Shown here piece by piece: positions 15,205-23,119 of a stretch of DNA of 23,142 nt (position 1 is the first letter of the stretch; the number at the start of each line of letters is the position of its first letter). The stretch is from JAQUOA01 sp037443785 (GTDB lineage Bacteria; Bacteroidota; Ignavibacteria; UBA10030; UBA8401). The notes under the pieces are model-generated. The model was given only the letters and a program-made list of their open reading frames with translations. It was not told where the DNA came from and did no database searches. Location of the stretch: assembly GCA_037443785.1 (NCBI GenBank), contig JBBINR010000047.1:1-23142 (forward strand), read 5' to 3'. The position numbers were made by a program, and so were the translations under genes.

Positions 15205-17118
15205 ATGACACTCGATTCAAAAATACCCGATGGACCGCTTGAAAAAAAGTGGTCAAGTCACAAATTCAACATGAAGTTGGTGAATCCTGCCAACAGGCGG
15301 AAATACAAAATTATTGTTGTCGGAACAGGATTGGCAGGGGCGTCAGTGGCGGCAACGCTCGGTGAACTTGGATACAACGTGCATGCCTTTTCGTACCATG
15401 AATCCCCGCGTCGTGCGCACAGTATTGCCGCCCAAGGTGGAATCAACGCACCAAAGAATTATTCGAACGATGGCGACAGTGTCTTTCGTTTATTTTATGA
15501 TACGGTAAAAGGAGGCGATTATCGCGCTCGTGAAGCGAACGTTTACCGTCTCGCTGAAGTGAGCGGGTATATCATCGACCAATGTGTGGCACAAGGTGTT
15601 CCGTTTGCGCGTGATTATGCAGGATATCTTGACAACAGATCGTTTGGCGGCGCACAGGTTGCCAGAACATTTTATGCGCGTGGGCAGACGGGACAGCAGT
15701 TGTTGCTCGGTGCATATTCTGCGTTGAACCGTCAGATCGATGCCGGAACGGTAAAGTTTTATGAACGAAGGGAAATGCTCGATCTCGTTCTGGTTGACGG
15801 AAAAGCCCGCGGCATCGTTACACGGAATTTGATCAGTGGAAAAATCGAATCGTATGCTGCAGATGCTGTCGTTCTTGCAACCGGCGGATATGGAAACGTT
15901 TTTTATCTTTCCACGAATGCGAAGGCAAGCAACGCCTCAGCAATTTGGCGTGCACATAAAAAAGGTGCACTGTTTGCAAATCCCTGCTTCACGCAGATTC
16001 ACCCGACATGTATTCCAGTTTCAGGTGATCATCAATCCAAATTAACATTGATGAGCGAAAGCTTGCGCAACGACGGACGCGTATGGGTGCCGAAACAAAA
16101 AGGAGACACGCGTCAGGCGAATCAGATTCCTGAGAGTGAACGGGATTATTATTTGGAGCGATTGTACCCTTCCTTCGGAAACCTTGTTCCTCGTGATGTC
16201 GCATCGCGCAGAGCAAAAGAAATGTGCGATAAAGGTTTTGGCGTTGGAGCTTCGAAGATGGCAGTCTATCTTGATTTTGCCGATGCCATCAAACGTCTCG
16301 GGCGTGAAGCGATCTTCGAAAAATATGGCAATCTTCTCGATATGTACAAGCAGATCACCGGCGAAGATCCATACGAAGTCCCGATGAGAATTTATCCCGC
16401 AGTGCATTATACGATGGGCGGATTATGGGTTGATTATAACTTGATGAGTTCGATTCCCGGAATGTTCGTTCTTGGCGAAGCAAATTTCTCCGATCACGGT
16501 GCAAACAGACTTGGTGCAAGCGCATTGATGCAGGGGCTGGCAGACGGGTATTTTATCGCACCGTATACTATCAGCGATTATCTTGCGTCGAACAAATTTA
16601 CGCCGGTAACAGTTGAAAAGTCTGAATTTAAAGATGCGGAGAATTCCGTAACTGCGACGGTCAATAAATTATTGGGAATTGACGGTAAGAAAACAGTCGA
16701 TGAATTCCATAAAGAATTTGGGAAAGTGATGTGGGATTATGTCGGTATGGGGCGCAACAAGGCAGGACTTCAAAAGGCATTAAAGCTTCTTCCGGAAATA
16801 CGTGAACGGTTCTGGAAGGAAGTGAAGATCACCGGCAATGCTCACGACATCAACACGGAATTGGAAAAAGCGCAGCGCGTTGCAGATTTTATGGAGCTTG
16901 GAGAGTTGATTGCTCTCGATGCGTTAAACCGAGAAGAATCGTGCGGCGGTCATTTCAGAGAAGAATTTCAAACGGAAGAGGGTGAAGCGAAACGCAATGA
17001 TAAAAAATTCTCGTATGTCGCGGCGTGGGAATACACCGGAAAGATTCATACTCCGAAGCTGCACAAAGAAACATTAGAATTTGAAAACGTCCATCCTTCA
17101 CAACGAAGTTATAAGTAA
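15205..17118 (+). CDS. sdhA: Succinate dehydrogenase/fumarate reductase flavoprotein subunit
   Basis: A 637-residue catalytic subunit that oxidises succinate to fumarate (or the reverse) in the TCA cycle and respiratory chain, facing the cytoplasm. The Rossmann FAD motif VVGTGLAGAS is at residues 38-47, His72 in RRAHSIAAQGG is the covalent FAD site, the VHYTMGG active-site tract is near residue 400, and ANRLGASALMQGLADG near 433 is the conserved flavin/substrate segment. The N-terminus DSKIPDGPLEKKW followed by FNMKLVNPANRRKY is typical of the Bacteroidota-type long SdhA, supporting the ATG at 15205. A TTG at 15175 overlapping sdhC is in frame but less likely. The gap from sdhC is 13 bases. 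Length and subunit order (C-A-B) fit the b558-type enzyme; physiological direction cannot be read from sequence. Confidence 0.97.
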   Translation: MTLDSKIPDGPLEKKWSSHKFNMKLVNPANRRKYKIIVVGTGLAGASVAATLGELGYNVHAFSYHESPRRAHSIAAQGGINAPKNYSNDGDSVFRLFYDTVKGGDYRAREANVYRLAEVSGYIIDQCVAQGVPFARDYAGYLDNRSFGGAQVARTFYARGQTGQQLLLGAYSALNRQIDAGTVKFYERREMLDLVLVDGKARGIVTRNLISGKIESYAADAVVLATGGYGNVFYLSTNAKASNASAIWRAHKKGALFANPCFTQIHPTCIPVSGDHQSKLTLMSESLRNDGRVWVPKQKGDTRQANQIPESERDYYLERLYPSFGNLVPRDVASRRAKEMCDKGFGVGASKMAVYLDFADAIKRLGREAIFEKYGNLLDMYKQITGEDPYEVPMRIYPAVHYTMGGLWVDYNLMSSIPGMFVLGEANFSDHGANRLGASALMQGLADGYFIAPYTISDYLASNKFTPVTVEKSEFKDAENSVTATVNKLLGIDGKKTVDEFHKEFGKVMWDYVGMGRNKAGLQKALKLLPEIRERFWKEVKITGNAHDINTELEKAQRVADFMELGELIALDALNREESCGGHFREEFQTEEGEAKRNDKKFSYVAAWEYTGKIHTPKLHKETLEFENVHPSQRSYK

Positions 17119-17131
17119 GGAGCTTGTAAGA

Positions 17132-17869
17132 ATGAATTTGACTCTTAAGGTTTGGAGACAAAAAGATAAAAATGACGAAGGCCGCTTTGTTGAATACACC
17201 GCGACCGAGGTGTCGCCGGATATGTCGTTTCTTGAAATGCTCGATGTCGTTAATATCGATCTTGTCAAGAAAGGTGAAACGCCAATCGTGTTTGACCATG
17301 ACTGCCGCGAAGGAATTTGTGGAAGCTGCGGAATGATGATTAACGGACGTGCCCATGGTCCGGGAAAAGGTATTGCAACGTGCCAGCTTCATATGAGAAG
17401 TTTCAGCGACGGTGATTCAATTGTGATTGAACCGTGGCGTTCGACGTCATTCCCGGTGTTAAAAGATTTAATGGTTGATCGCACAGCCTTCGACAGAATC
17501 ATGCGCGCTGGAGGCTACACATCGGCAAAAACGGGCGGCGTGCCGGATGGCAATTCAATTTTAGTTCCAAAACCGGTTGCCGATGAAGCGTTTGATGCGG
17601 CGGCATGCATCGGTTGCGGTGCGTGCGTCGCGGCATGCCCGAATTCATCGGCAATGTTGTTTGTTTCTGCTAAAGTATCGCAATTAGCAATTTTACCACA
17701 AGGGAAAGCAGAACGGGAAGAACGTGTTACACGAATGATTGCGCAAATGGATGAAGAAAAATTCGGCAGTTGCTCAAACACGTATGCGTGTGAGGCAGAA
17801 TGCCCGAAACAGATTTCCGTGACGCACATTGCACGATTGAACAGAGAATTTATTTCTGCGCAGTTCTAA
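17132..17869 (+). CDS. sdhB: Succinate dehydrogenase/fumarate reductase iron-sulfur subunit
   Basis: A 245-residue electron-transfer subunit linking the SdhA flavin to the haem-containing SdhC. The N-terminal ferredoxin-like domain holds the [2Fe-2S] cysteines Cys58, Cys63, Cys66 and Cys84. The C-terminal domain has CIGCGACVAACP (Cys159, 162, 165 and 169) and Cys214, Cys220 and Cys224 for the [4Fe-4S] and the remaining cluster; the last set has the usual C-x5-C-x3-CP spacing. The ATG at 17132 was chosen because AAGGAG at 17117-17122 is 9 bases upstream and because the protein then begins MNLTLKVWRQ like its relatives; an in-frame upstream TTG at 17081 inside sdhA is rejected. The ribosome binding site overlaps the sdhA stop codon. 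Last gene of the operon, followed by a bidirectional terminator. Confidence 0.97.
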   Translation: MNLTLKVWRQKDKNDEGRFVEYTATEVSPDMSFLEMLDVVNIDLVKKGETPIVFDHDCREGICGSCGMMINGRAHGPGKGIATCQLHMRSFSDGDSIVIEPWRSTSFPVLKDLMVDRTAFDRIMRAGGYTSAKTGGVPDGNSILVPKPVADEAFDAAACIGCGACVAACPNSSAMLFVSAKVSQLAILPQGKAEREERVTRMIAQMDEEKFGSCSNTYACEAECPKQISVTHIARLNREFISAQF

Positions 17870-17885
17870 TTGCTTGATGTATGCC

Positions 17886-17924
17886 AATAAAAAAAGCCCG
17901 GGTATTTTCCGGGCTTTTTGCTTT
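17886..17924. terminator. Bidirectional terminator between sdhB and ftsX
   Basis: An 11-bp perfect inverted repeat, AAAAAGCCCGG (17891-17901) with CCGGGCTTTTT (17909-17919), 7-base loop, with A-rich sequence on the left and T-rich on the right. It works as a classic GC stem plus T tail on both strands and sits between two converging operons. Confidence 0.93.
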
Positions 17925-17938
17925 TCGTCTCATATGGA

Positions 17939-18820
17939 TTAGTTGAGGATGATATTCTCAGAGATAAATCTTTTTACCGACCAACTGCTTCCCAATAATC
18001 CCAAAAAAATTCCAACAACAATCATCACTCCATAAAATGCAATATCTGCATCAAAAAATTCCGCGAGATCACTCCCAACAAATTTACGCGCAACGAAAAT
18101 AATCCCATAAATTAATCCGGCCGCAAGCGATCCTCCAATCAATCCCTGCAGCATTCCTTCGATTAAGAAAGGGAGGCGGATAAATCTTCGGGTAGCGCCA
18201 ACGAGCTTCATGGTAATAATCACTTTTCGTTTTGAGTAAATCGTTAATCGAATCGTGTTCGATACAAGAAAAATTGCCGCGATCAATAATGTCGCTCCGA
18301 TGGCAGCACTGGCACCGATAAATGTTTTCACTCGTCTGTCGAGAATCTCAAGTAATGCTTTCCGGTAGAGAACGTCATCAACGCCATCGATCGCCGCTAA
18401 GGAATCATGCAGCACTTTGGTGCTGTCGGAATTTTTATATTCAGCGGCAAGCTGGAGTTTGAATGAAATCGGGAGCGGGTTGAAATCAAGAACGGTGTTA
18501 ATATCTTCGCCGAATTCTTTCTTAAAAATTTTTGCCGCTTGCTCTTTTGATACATAGGTAACGCCGGCGATTCCTTTCATGGATCGGAACCGTTCTTCAA
18601 ATGCTTTTGCGCCGGTTGAATCAATGTCCGCGGAAAGAAAAACTTCCATTTCGACTTTATCGCGGAACGATTGAATCATTCGATTGGCATTTGAATAAAT
18701 GATCACGAACAATCCCAACAACAAAAGTGAAATGGTCATCGTGAAGATGGAAATGATCGTTGAAAGCCGTGCGCGCTTAAATCCCGAAAAACCTTCTTTA
18801 AACGAATAGAAGAGAGCCAT
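17939..18820 (-). CDS. ftsX: Cell division protein FtsX
   Basis: A 293-residue inner-membrane protein of the FtsX/MacB permease-fold type. It begins with a cytoplasmic stretch and transmembrane helix 1 (about 20-45), a periplasmic domain (about 46-165, including EMEVFLSADID and a GVTYVSKEQA tract), then helices near 172-195, 222-245 and 262-285, ending SVKRFISENIILN. FtsX with the ATPase FtsE regulates cell-wall hydrolases at the septum. The ATG at 18820 is chosen over an upstream in-frame ATG at 18841 inside pheA: it gives the usual MALFYSFKEGF start, and only one base separates it from the pheA stop, implying translational coupling. No ftsE is adjacent. Last gene of the minus-strand operon, closed by the bidirectional terminator. 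Confidence 0.93.
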   Translation of the reverse strand: MALFYSFKEGFSGFKRARLSTIISIFTMTISLLLLGLFVIIYSNANRMIQSFRDKVEMEVFLSADIDSTGAKAFEERFRSMKGIAGVTYVSKEQAAKIFKKEFGEDINTVLDFNPLPISFKLQLAAEYKNSDSTKVLHDSLAAIDGVDDVLYRKALLEILDRRVKTFIGASAAIGATLLIAAIFLVSNTIRLTIYSKRKVIITMKLVGATRRFIRLPFLIEGMLQGLIGGSLAAGLIYGIIFVARKFVGSDLAEFFDADIAFYGVMIVVGIFLGLLGSSWSVKRFISENIILN

Positions 18821-18821
18821 A

Positions 18822-19658
18822 TTAATGCACCACTTTTCCAATCTCGTACGATCCGAGAATTTTGACGTACAGTGTAAGTTTTTTTAATGCTTTCATCGCA
18901 TCTTGAAACTCTTGTTTTTTTTGCGAAACCGACACATCCACGTAAAAAAGATATTCCCATGGCCTGCCGACATATGGACGTGATTCGATACGAAGCATAT
19001 TAATTTTCTTATCGGCGAATACCTTCAAACAATGATACAACGATCCCGGAGTATTGTTTGTTGCAAAAATGATTGATGTCTTGGCATTAGCTTTCGGTGT
19101 CGTTTCATGCTTTGAAAGAACAAGAAACCGCGTAAAATTACGATGATCGGTTTCAATGCTTCGCTTTAAAATTTTCAATCCGTAATGTGATGCCGCTTGT
19201 TCACTTGCAATTGCTGCTGAATCGAACTTCTGTTTTTCCGCAATCATTTTTGCAGCGCCGGCGGTATCGTAAAATGGATGCGTCGTAACGTTTTTCAATG
19301 AACGCAGGAACTTATCCGATTGACCGAGGCCTTGCGGGTGTGAATAGATATGGCGAATTATTTTGATTGTGGATTGCGGGAGAGCCATTAAATTCATCTT
19401 AATTCGCAGCTTGAGCTCTCCGACGATAACCAGAGGATATTCAAGCAAAAGATCATAGTTTTGGCTAACGCTTCCGAACAAAGAATTTTCAATCGGCACA
19501 ACACCGAATTGTGATGATTGTTTCTTAACATCATCAAAGACATCCCGAAAATTTTCTCTCGGCAGAAGAATGCATTTGTTTTTAAAATACGAAAGAGCTG
19601 CTTGTTCACTGAAAGCGCCAAGTTCTCCTTGAAATGAGACGAGAAGTTTTGAACTCAT
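18822..19658 (-). CDS. pheA: Prephenate dehydratase
   Basis: A 278-residue cytoplasmic enzyme converting prephenate to phenylpyruvate in phenylalanine synthesis. It is the monofunctional form without a chorismate mutase domain. The PDT domain (about 1-185) shows FQGELGAFSE at 9-18, VVPIENS at 53-59, YDTAGAA at 130-136, and the catalytic TRF motif at Thr176-Arg177-Phe178. A C-terminal ACT domain (about 194-278) carries PGSLY at 204-208 and ESRP at 225-228, the residues associated with phenylalanine feedback binding, so allosteric inhibition is expected. It starts 9 bases after the upstream lipoprotein gene, with no strong ribosome binding site, and is followed by ftsX with a one-base gap. No other aromatic-pathway genes are in the window. 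Confidence 0.96.
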   Translation of the reverse strand: MSSKLLVSFQGELGAFSEQAALSYFKNKCILLPRENFRDVFDDVKKQSSQFGVVPIENSLFGSVSQNYDLLLEYPLVIVGELKLRIKMNLMALPQSTIKIIRHIYSHPQGLGQSDKFLRSLKNVTTHPFYDTAGAAKMIAEKQKFDSAAIASEQAASHYGLKILKRSIETDHRNFTRFLVLSKHETTPKANAKTSIIFATNNTPGSLYHCLKVFADKKINMLRIESRPYVGRPWEYLFYVDVSVSQKKQEFQDAMKALKKLTLYVKILGSYEIGKVVH

Positions 19659-19667
19659 AATACTCTG

Positions 19668-20177
19668 CTAATAATTCGATTCATCCTGCCAGCGTGTTAT
19701 TTGCCACGGATCGGACGTTTGCAATCTACGAATGGTAAGATTCATGTATCCGTCAACTCTAACGACGTCACTCGGGCCGAACGTGACGGTCAAATTAAAA
19801 TTTCTTGTGATTGACCCGCTCAAACTGTCAGGCTCGATATTTGAAGCAATTGTGGTGTTCCAAACAAGATCTAATCGTTGAACATTTTGAAATAATCCGT
19901 ACGTTGTCCGCATATCGTCGTCACGTCCCCAGAATATATCGACACCTTTATCATAATCACGATAGACAAAAATAAAATTTGGTGCAAGCAATTGACCGTA
20001 TATTAACGTATCACGAAAGGCATATGCCTGCTTAAAATTTTGAAACACGCCTTCGACCGTTCGTTGATCTCCAAGAATAGATCGGCTTTCCGAAGTCGAT
20101 GTGTCAAGTCGAGGTGAAAACGGATTATCGCATCCTGCAAAGCCCGCACACATCAATATTAACGATGCAATTTTCAC
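19668..20177 (-). CDS. Hypothetical lipoprotein, NTF2-like fold suspected (second of pair)
   Basis: A 169-residue predicted lipoprotein; the lipobox GFAGC puts the lipidated cysteine at residue 16. After a Ser/Thr-rich linker the mature domain begins with a helix (VEGVFQNFKQAYAFRDTLIYGQLLAPNF) in two parts, then beta strands, and ends DPWQITRWQDESNY; this helix-plus-curved-sheet order is like SnoaL/NTF2-like proteins, which is inference. It starts with GTG and overlaps the stop of the upstream lipoprotein gene by GTGA, so it is translationally coupled. The upstream product has the same layout and a similar ending (WMIYRWIDFET), suggesting an old tandem duplication. No function can be assigned. 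Confidence 0.85.
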   Translation of the reverse strand: MKIASLILMCAGFAGCDNPFSPRLDTSTSESRSILGDQRTVEGVFQNFKQAYAFRDTLIYGQLLAPNFIFVYRDYDKGVDIFWGRDDDMRTTYGLFQNVQRLDLVWNTTIASNIEPDSLSGSITRNFNLTVTFGPSDVVRVDGYMNLTIRRLQTSDPWQITRWQDESNY

Positions 20178-20773
20178 TGCGAAAATTGCCCCTTTAATTC
20201 ACTCCAACTGGAATCTTTACTCGTTTCAAAATCGATCCATCGATAAATCATCCAGTTCACCTTGTTTTTATCGGGAGCAAGATAGAGTTCGCATCGTCCT
20301 GTAAATTGCTGTGTCAGGCCGCTACGGTTGTGTGCAAGAAATATCGTGTATGTTGCTGAATAAAAAGCCGAATCAGATTGATAATGAACAAGCTGGGATG
20401 GATTATTGAAACTGATCACCGGTGTTGAACTTGCACCAATTGAAGCCGCCGCCTTTTTGAAATATTCGATTTCAGAAGTTTTATTCCACGTAGAAAAAAT
20501 TACGGCATATCGCGCCGATGCTGATTGATTGGGAATAAATTGAAATCGTTTATGATACACTACTGTATCAGCAAATAATTTCCCATACTCTACATCATTC
20601 TTTTGCTGAAAGGCAGAAATAAAATTCGCGAGTAGTGCTTCAGGACTCGTCGGATTTGGGAGTGTTTCGTTAGAGCTGTTTGGAGGGCTGGCATCTCGTG
20701 GATCGAAAAGGTTGCAAGAACCGGATGAAATAGACAGCAGCGCAATCACAAGAATGGTAACATTAGAGCGCAA
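20174..20773 (-). CDS. Hypothetical lipoprotein, NTF2-like fold suspected (first of pair)
   Basis: A 199-residue predicted lipoprotein; SGSC places the lipidated cysteine at residue 20. An Asn/Ser/Pro-rich linker (about 21-42) is followed by SPEALLANFISAFQQKNDVEY, a helix like that opening NTF2/SnoaL-type domains, and later strands ending in WMIYRWIDFET. The start appears to be TTG at 20771-20773, overlapping the recR 3' end by 11 bases; later GTG codons would destroy the signal peptide. The next gene overlaps its stop (GTGA). It is a probable paralogue of that neighbour, and both may lie in the outer membrane. Function unknown. Confidence 0.85.
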   Translation of the reverse strand: MRSNVTILVIALLSISSGSCNLFDPRDASPPNSSNETLPNPTSPEALLANFISAFQQKNDVEYGKLFADTVVYHKRFQFIPNQSASARYAVIFSTWNKTSEIEYFKKAAASIGASSTPVISFNNPSQLVHYQSDSAFYSATYTIFLAHNRSGLTQQFTGRCELYLAPDKNKVNWMIYRWIDFETSKDSSWSELKGQFSQ

Positions 20774-21359
20774 CGCGTCCCTCCAATGCTCGTGTTAATG
20801 TTGCTTCATCGGCAAATTCGAGGTCGCTTCCAATCGGCAATCCGCGGGCAATCCGGGTAATTTTAATATTGAGGGGTTTTAAAAGTTTTGCGAGATACAA
20901 TGTTGTCGTTTCCCCTTCAACATTCGGATTGAGGGCAAGAATTAATTCATCAATTTCACCATTCAATCTGCTCAATAGCTCTTTCACTTTTAAATCTTCA
21001 GGTCCAATTCCATCGAGAGGAGAGAGTGCTCCTCCGAGGACATGATACAAGCCGTTAAACTCGTGAGTTTTTTCAACAGCGATAACATCGTTTGGTTCTT
21101 CGACAACACAAATAATTTTTCGATTCCTCTTAGCGCTTGCACAAATCGAACATGGATCACTTTCGGTTATATTAAAGCAGGTAGAGCAATAGCGAACTTT
21201 TTCTTTGACGTCAATCAGCGCTTTTGCAAAAGCAGCAACTTCTTCCTTCGGCATTTTTAAAACGTGCATCGCAAGGCGTTGCGCAGTTTTTCGCCCGATG
21301 CTGGGAAGCTGTGCAAATTCTTCGATGAGTTGCTCTATTGTTTCGGACGTATAGATCAT
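20763..21359 (-). CDS. recR: Recombination mediator RecR
   Basis: A 198-residue protein of the RecFOR gap-repair pathway that helps load RecA on SSB-coated DNA. The N-terminal helix-hairpin-helix (about 8-35, LPSIGRKTAQRLA) is followed by a four-cysteine zinc site (Cys58, Cys61, Cys70, Cys73), then a Toprim domain opening with ICVVEEPNDV at 83-92 and continuing through LNPNVEGETT, then a C-terminal Walker-B-like tail (ITRIARGLPIGSDLEF in full context). The start ATG shares its A with the ybaB stop (TAATG), so translation is coupled. The ybaB-recR pair is very widely conserved. Confidence 0.98.
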   Translation of the reverse strand: MIYTSETIEQLIEEFAQLPSIGRKTAQRLAMHVLKMPKEEVAAFAKALIDVKEKVRYCSTCFNITESDPCSICASAKRNRKIICVVEEPNDVIAVEKTHEFNGLYHVLGGALSPLDGIGPEDLKVKELLSRLNGEIDELILALNPNVEGETTTLYLAKLLKPLNIKITRIARGLPIGSDLEFADEATLTRALEGRVAL

Positions 21360-21703
21360 TAGAAACCCGGAATGTTTAATCCCGGAATATTCGGAAGCAT
21401 TCCGGCAGTGGCTTTTTTCATTTCTCCTTGCGCCATTTTTTGTGACGCATCAATAGCTTTATTGACGGCGGCGACAATAAGATCTTCCAGCATTTCTTTA
21501 TCGTCCGGATTGATGACATCTTTTTCGATTTTGATTTTCAAAATTTGCTGCTTGCCGTTAACTGTGACTTTCACCATTCCTCCGCCGCTTTCGGCATCGA
21601 CAGTTTTTTGAGCAAGTTCATTTTGAATGGCAGTCATCCGCTGCTGCATTTCCTGCGCCTGCTTCATCACATCTTGTAAATCTCCGAGCCCTGGTATTTT
21701 CAT
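21359..21703 (-). CDS. ybaB: YbaB/EbfC family nucleoid-associated protein
   Basis: A 114-residue small DNA-binding protein of the YbaB/EbfC family, which dimerises and coats DNA. Visible features are the long N-terminal helix with MKQAQEMQQRMTAIQNEL, the central GGGMVKVTVNGKQQILKIKI strand pair, and the DKEMLEDLIVAAVNKA helix. The ATG at 21703 gives MKIPGLGDLQDVMKQAQ like other members; an open frame extends upstream to 21871 but would overlap gmhA by 150 bases and is rejected. A weak purine stretch (GAGAG) precedes the start. Its stop overlaps the recR ATG by one base. Confidence 0.96.
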   Translation of the reverse strand: MKIPGLGDLQDVMKQAQEMQQRMTAIQNELAQKTVDAESGGGMVKVTVNGKQQILKIKIEKDVINPDDKEMLEDLIVAAVNKAIDASQKMAQGEMKKATAGMLPNIPGLNIPGF

Positions 21704-21719
21704 AATTTCTCTCTGATAA

Positions 21720-22325
21720 CTATCCGAACATTTCCTGTTCAACTTCTTGAAAAATGATATGCCCGATCGTGATATGACCCTCTTGAATTCGCTGTGTGTC
21801 GTTTGACGGAACAATGATGGCAATATCACACAAATCTTTTGCTTTGCCGCCGTCTTTGCCGAGAAATCCAATGGTATTGATTTTCATTTCGCGTGCTTTT
21901 ATAAAAGCGTTATTCACGCTGGGCGAATTTCCGCTGGTTGAAATACCGATCAAAATGTCGCCTTCCTGACCGAGCGCCTCAACCGATCGAGCAAAAACAT
22001 TGTCGTAACCGATATCATTTGCACCGGCAGTTAAGTTCGATGCATCGGTTGTAAGAGCGATTGCAGGAAGTCCCGGACGTTTGATCGTTGGTGAAAGTCG
22101 TATTACAAATTCGGTTGCGAGATGTTGCGCGTCAGCCGCACTGCCGCCGTTGCCGCATAACATCACTTTCTTTTTATTGTTGAATGCGCGGATGATGAAA
22201 TCGATTGCTTTCGAGATATCTCCCGTGCATTTTTCCGAAATATACTGTTTCGTTTCGGCGCTTGCTTTGAGGGAGTCTTGTATAAACGATTGACGATAAA
22301 CGAGTGTTAATGGTAAATGTGCCAT
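21720..22325 (-). CDS. gmhA: Sedoheptulose 7-phosphate isomerase
   Basis: A 201-residue SIS-domain enzyme converting sedoheptulose 7-phosphate to D-glycero-D-manno-heptose 7-phosphate, the first step toward the heptose of LPS inner core. The SIS core shows CGNGGSAADAQH (57-68) and GISTSGNSPSV (127-137). Putative metal and catalytic residues are His68, Glu72, Gln181 and His189, with the same 4- and 8-residue spacings as the known enzyme. The length fits the family. It starts 32 bases after the GGGP synthase gene with no clear ribosome binding site, and ends 16 bases before ybaB. Close relatives of the family (DiaA-like) exist, but the retained metal-site residues favour GmhA. Confidence 0.94.
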   Translation of the reverse strand: MAHLPLTLVYRQSFIQDSLKASAETKQYISEKCTGDISKAIDFIIRAFNNKKKVMLCGNGGSAADAQHLATEFVIRLSPTIKRPGLPAIALTTDASNLTAGANDIGYDNVFARSVEALGQEGDILIGISTSGNSPSVNNAFIKAREMKINTIGFLGKDGGKAKDLCDIAIIVPSNDTQRIQEGHITIGHIIFQEVEQEMFG

Positions 22326-22357
22326 GGGTGAAGGTTAAATAATAAAGTATGAGATAT

Positions 22358-23119
22358 TTACACAGTCTTTCGTGCGTACCCGTTGTGAATTGCGTCGGCA
22401 AATTCTTTCATCAAATTGATGTTCCCATCCTTTTCAAGAACATTTCCAGTGACGATAAAGTTTGCGCCTGCGCGGACTTTCTTTTGTGCATCGTCCGGTG
22501 TTGTGATGCCGCCTCCAACAATCAGCGGAACGGAACAATAGGACGATACCGCTCCGATCATTTCTTCGGGAACAGATTGCAATGCGCCGCTGCCAGCTTC
22601 AAGGTAAATCATTTTGAATCCGAGAATTTCTGCTGCCAATGCGTGAGCAACAGCGATATCCGGTTTGTGCCGAGGCAGGGGACTGGTGTTGGAAATAAAT
22701 TCTGCAGACGTTTGCCGTCCCGATTCGACAAGCATGTACGCGGTGGAAATCGCCTCAAGTCCGATTTTTTTTATTACCGGTGCGGCGAGCACCTGGCTGC
22801 CGATAAGGTGTTCGGGATTTCTTCCGCTCAACAATGATAAAAACAAAATTGCATCAGCGGACGAAGACATTTGCATCACACTCCCCGGAAAGATCACGAC
22901 GGGAAGTGTGGTATGTTTTTTCATTGTTTTGATGCATTGCTCGAAAGAATCATCAACAATCAAACTTCCACCGACCAAAAAAGCATCAACCCCGGCTTCT
23001 TCAGCACGTTGAACAAATTCGGGGATTACTGCCGTGGAAATTTTATCCGGATCGATCAAGACGAAATATCCGGCAGATTTATTTTTGGATGCAGCGATCA
23101 TTGATTCATAGACCGACAT
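22358..23119 (-). CDS. Geranylgeranylglyceryl phosphate synthase-type enzyme (bacterial group II)
   Basis: A 253-residue TIM-barrel prenyltransferase of the GGGPS/PcrB family, which joins a polyprenyl diphosphate to sn-glycerol-1-phosphate, the first ether-bond step of archaeal-type lipids. Motifs include FVLIDPDK at 19-26, FLVGGSL at 47-53, FPGS at 77-80, SLLSGRNP at 95-102, YLEAGSGA at 172-179, VGGGI at 201-205 and TGN at 224-226; these line the phosphate and Mg/diphosphate sites in the family. Length and motif set fit the group II enzymes found in Bacteroidota as well as some archaea, not short Bacillus PcrB. The prenyl chain length used is not deducible here. It is the first visible gene of the minus-strand operon, with AAAGG at 23131-23135 about 11 bases from the ATG; the promoter lies outside the window. 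Confidence 0.93.
   Translation of the reverse strand: MSVYESMIAASKNKSAGYFVLIDPDKISTAVIPEFVQRAEEAGVDAFLVGGSLIVDDSFEQCIKTMKKHTTLPVVIFPGSVMQMSSSADAILFLSLLSGRNPEHLIGSQVLAAPVIKKIGLEAISTAYMLVESGRQTSAEFISNTSPLPRHKPDIAVAHALAAEILGFKMIYLEAGSGALQSVPEEMIGAVSSYCSVPLIVGGGITTPDDAQKKVRAGANFIVTGNVLEKDGNINLMKEFADAIHNGYARKTV

Noticed and set aside
17081..17131. Upstream TTG start for sdhB inside sdhA
   Set aside because: A strong AAGGAG sits correctly before the ATG at 17132 and the shorter protein matches SdhB relatives.
21704..21871. 56-residue N-terminal extension of the ybaB frame
   Set aside because: It overlaps gmhA by about 150 bases on the same strand and is not similar to the family; the ATG at 21703 gives a normal YbaB.
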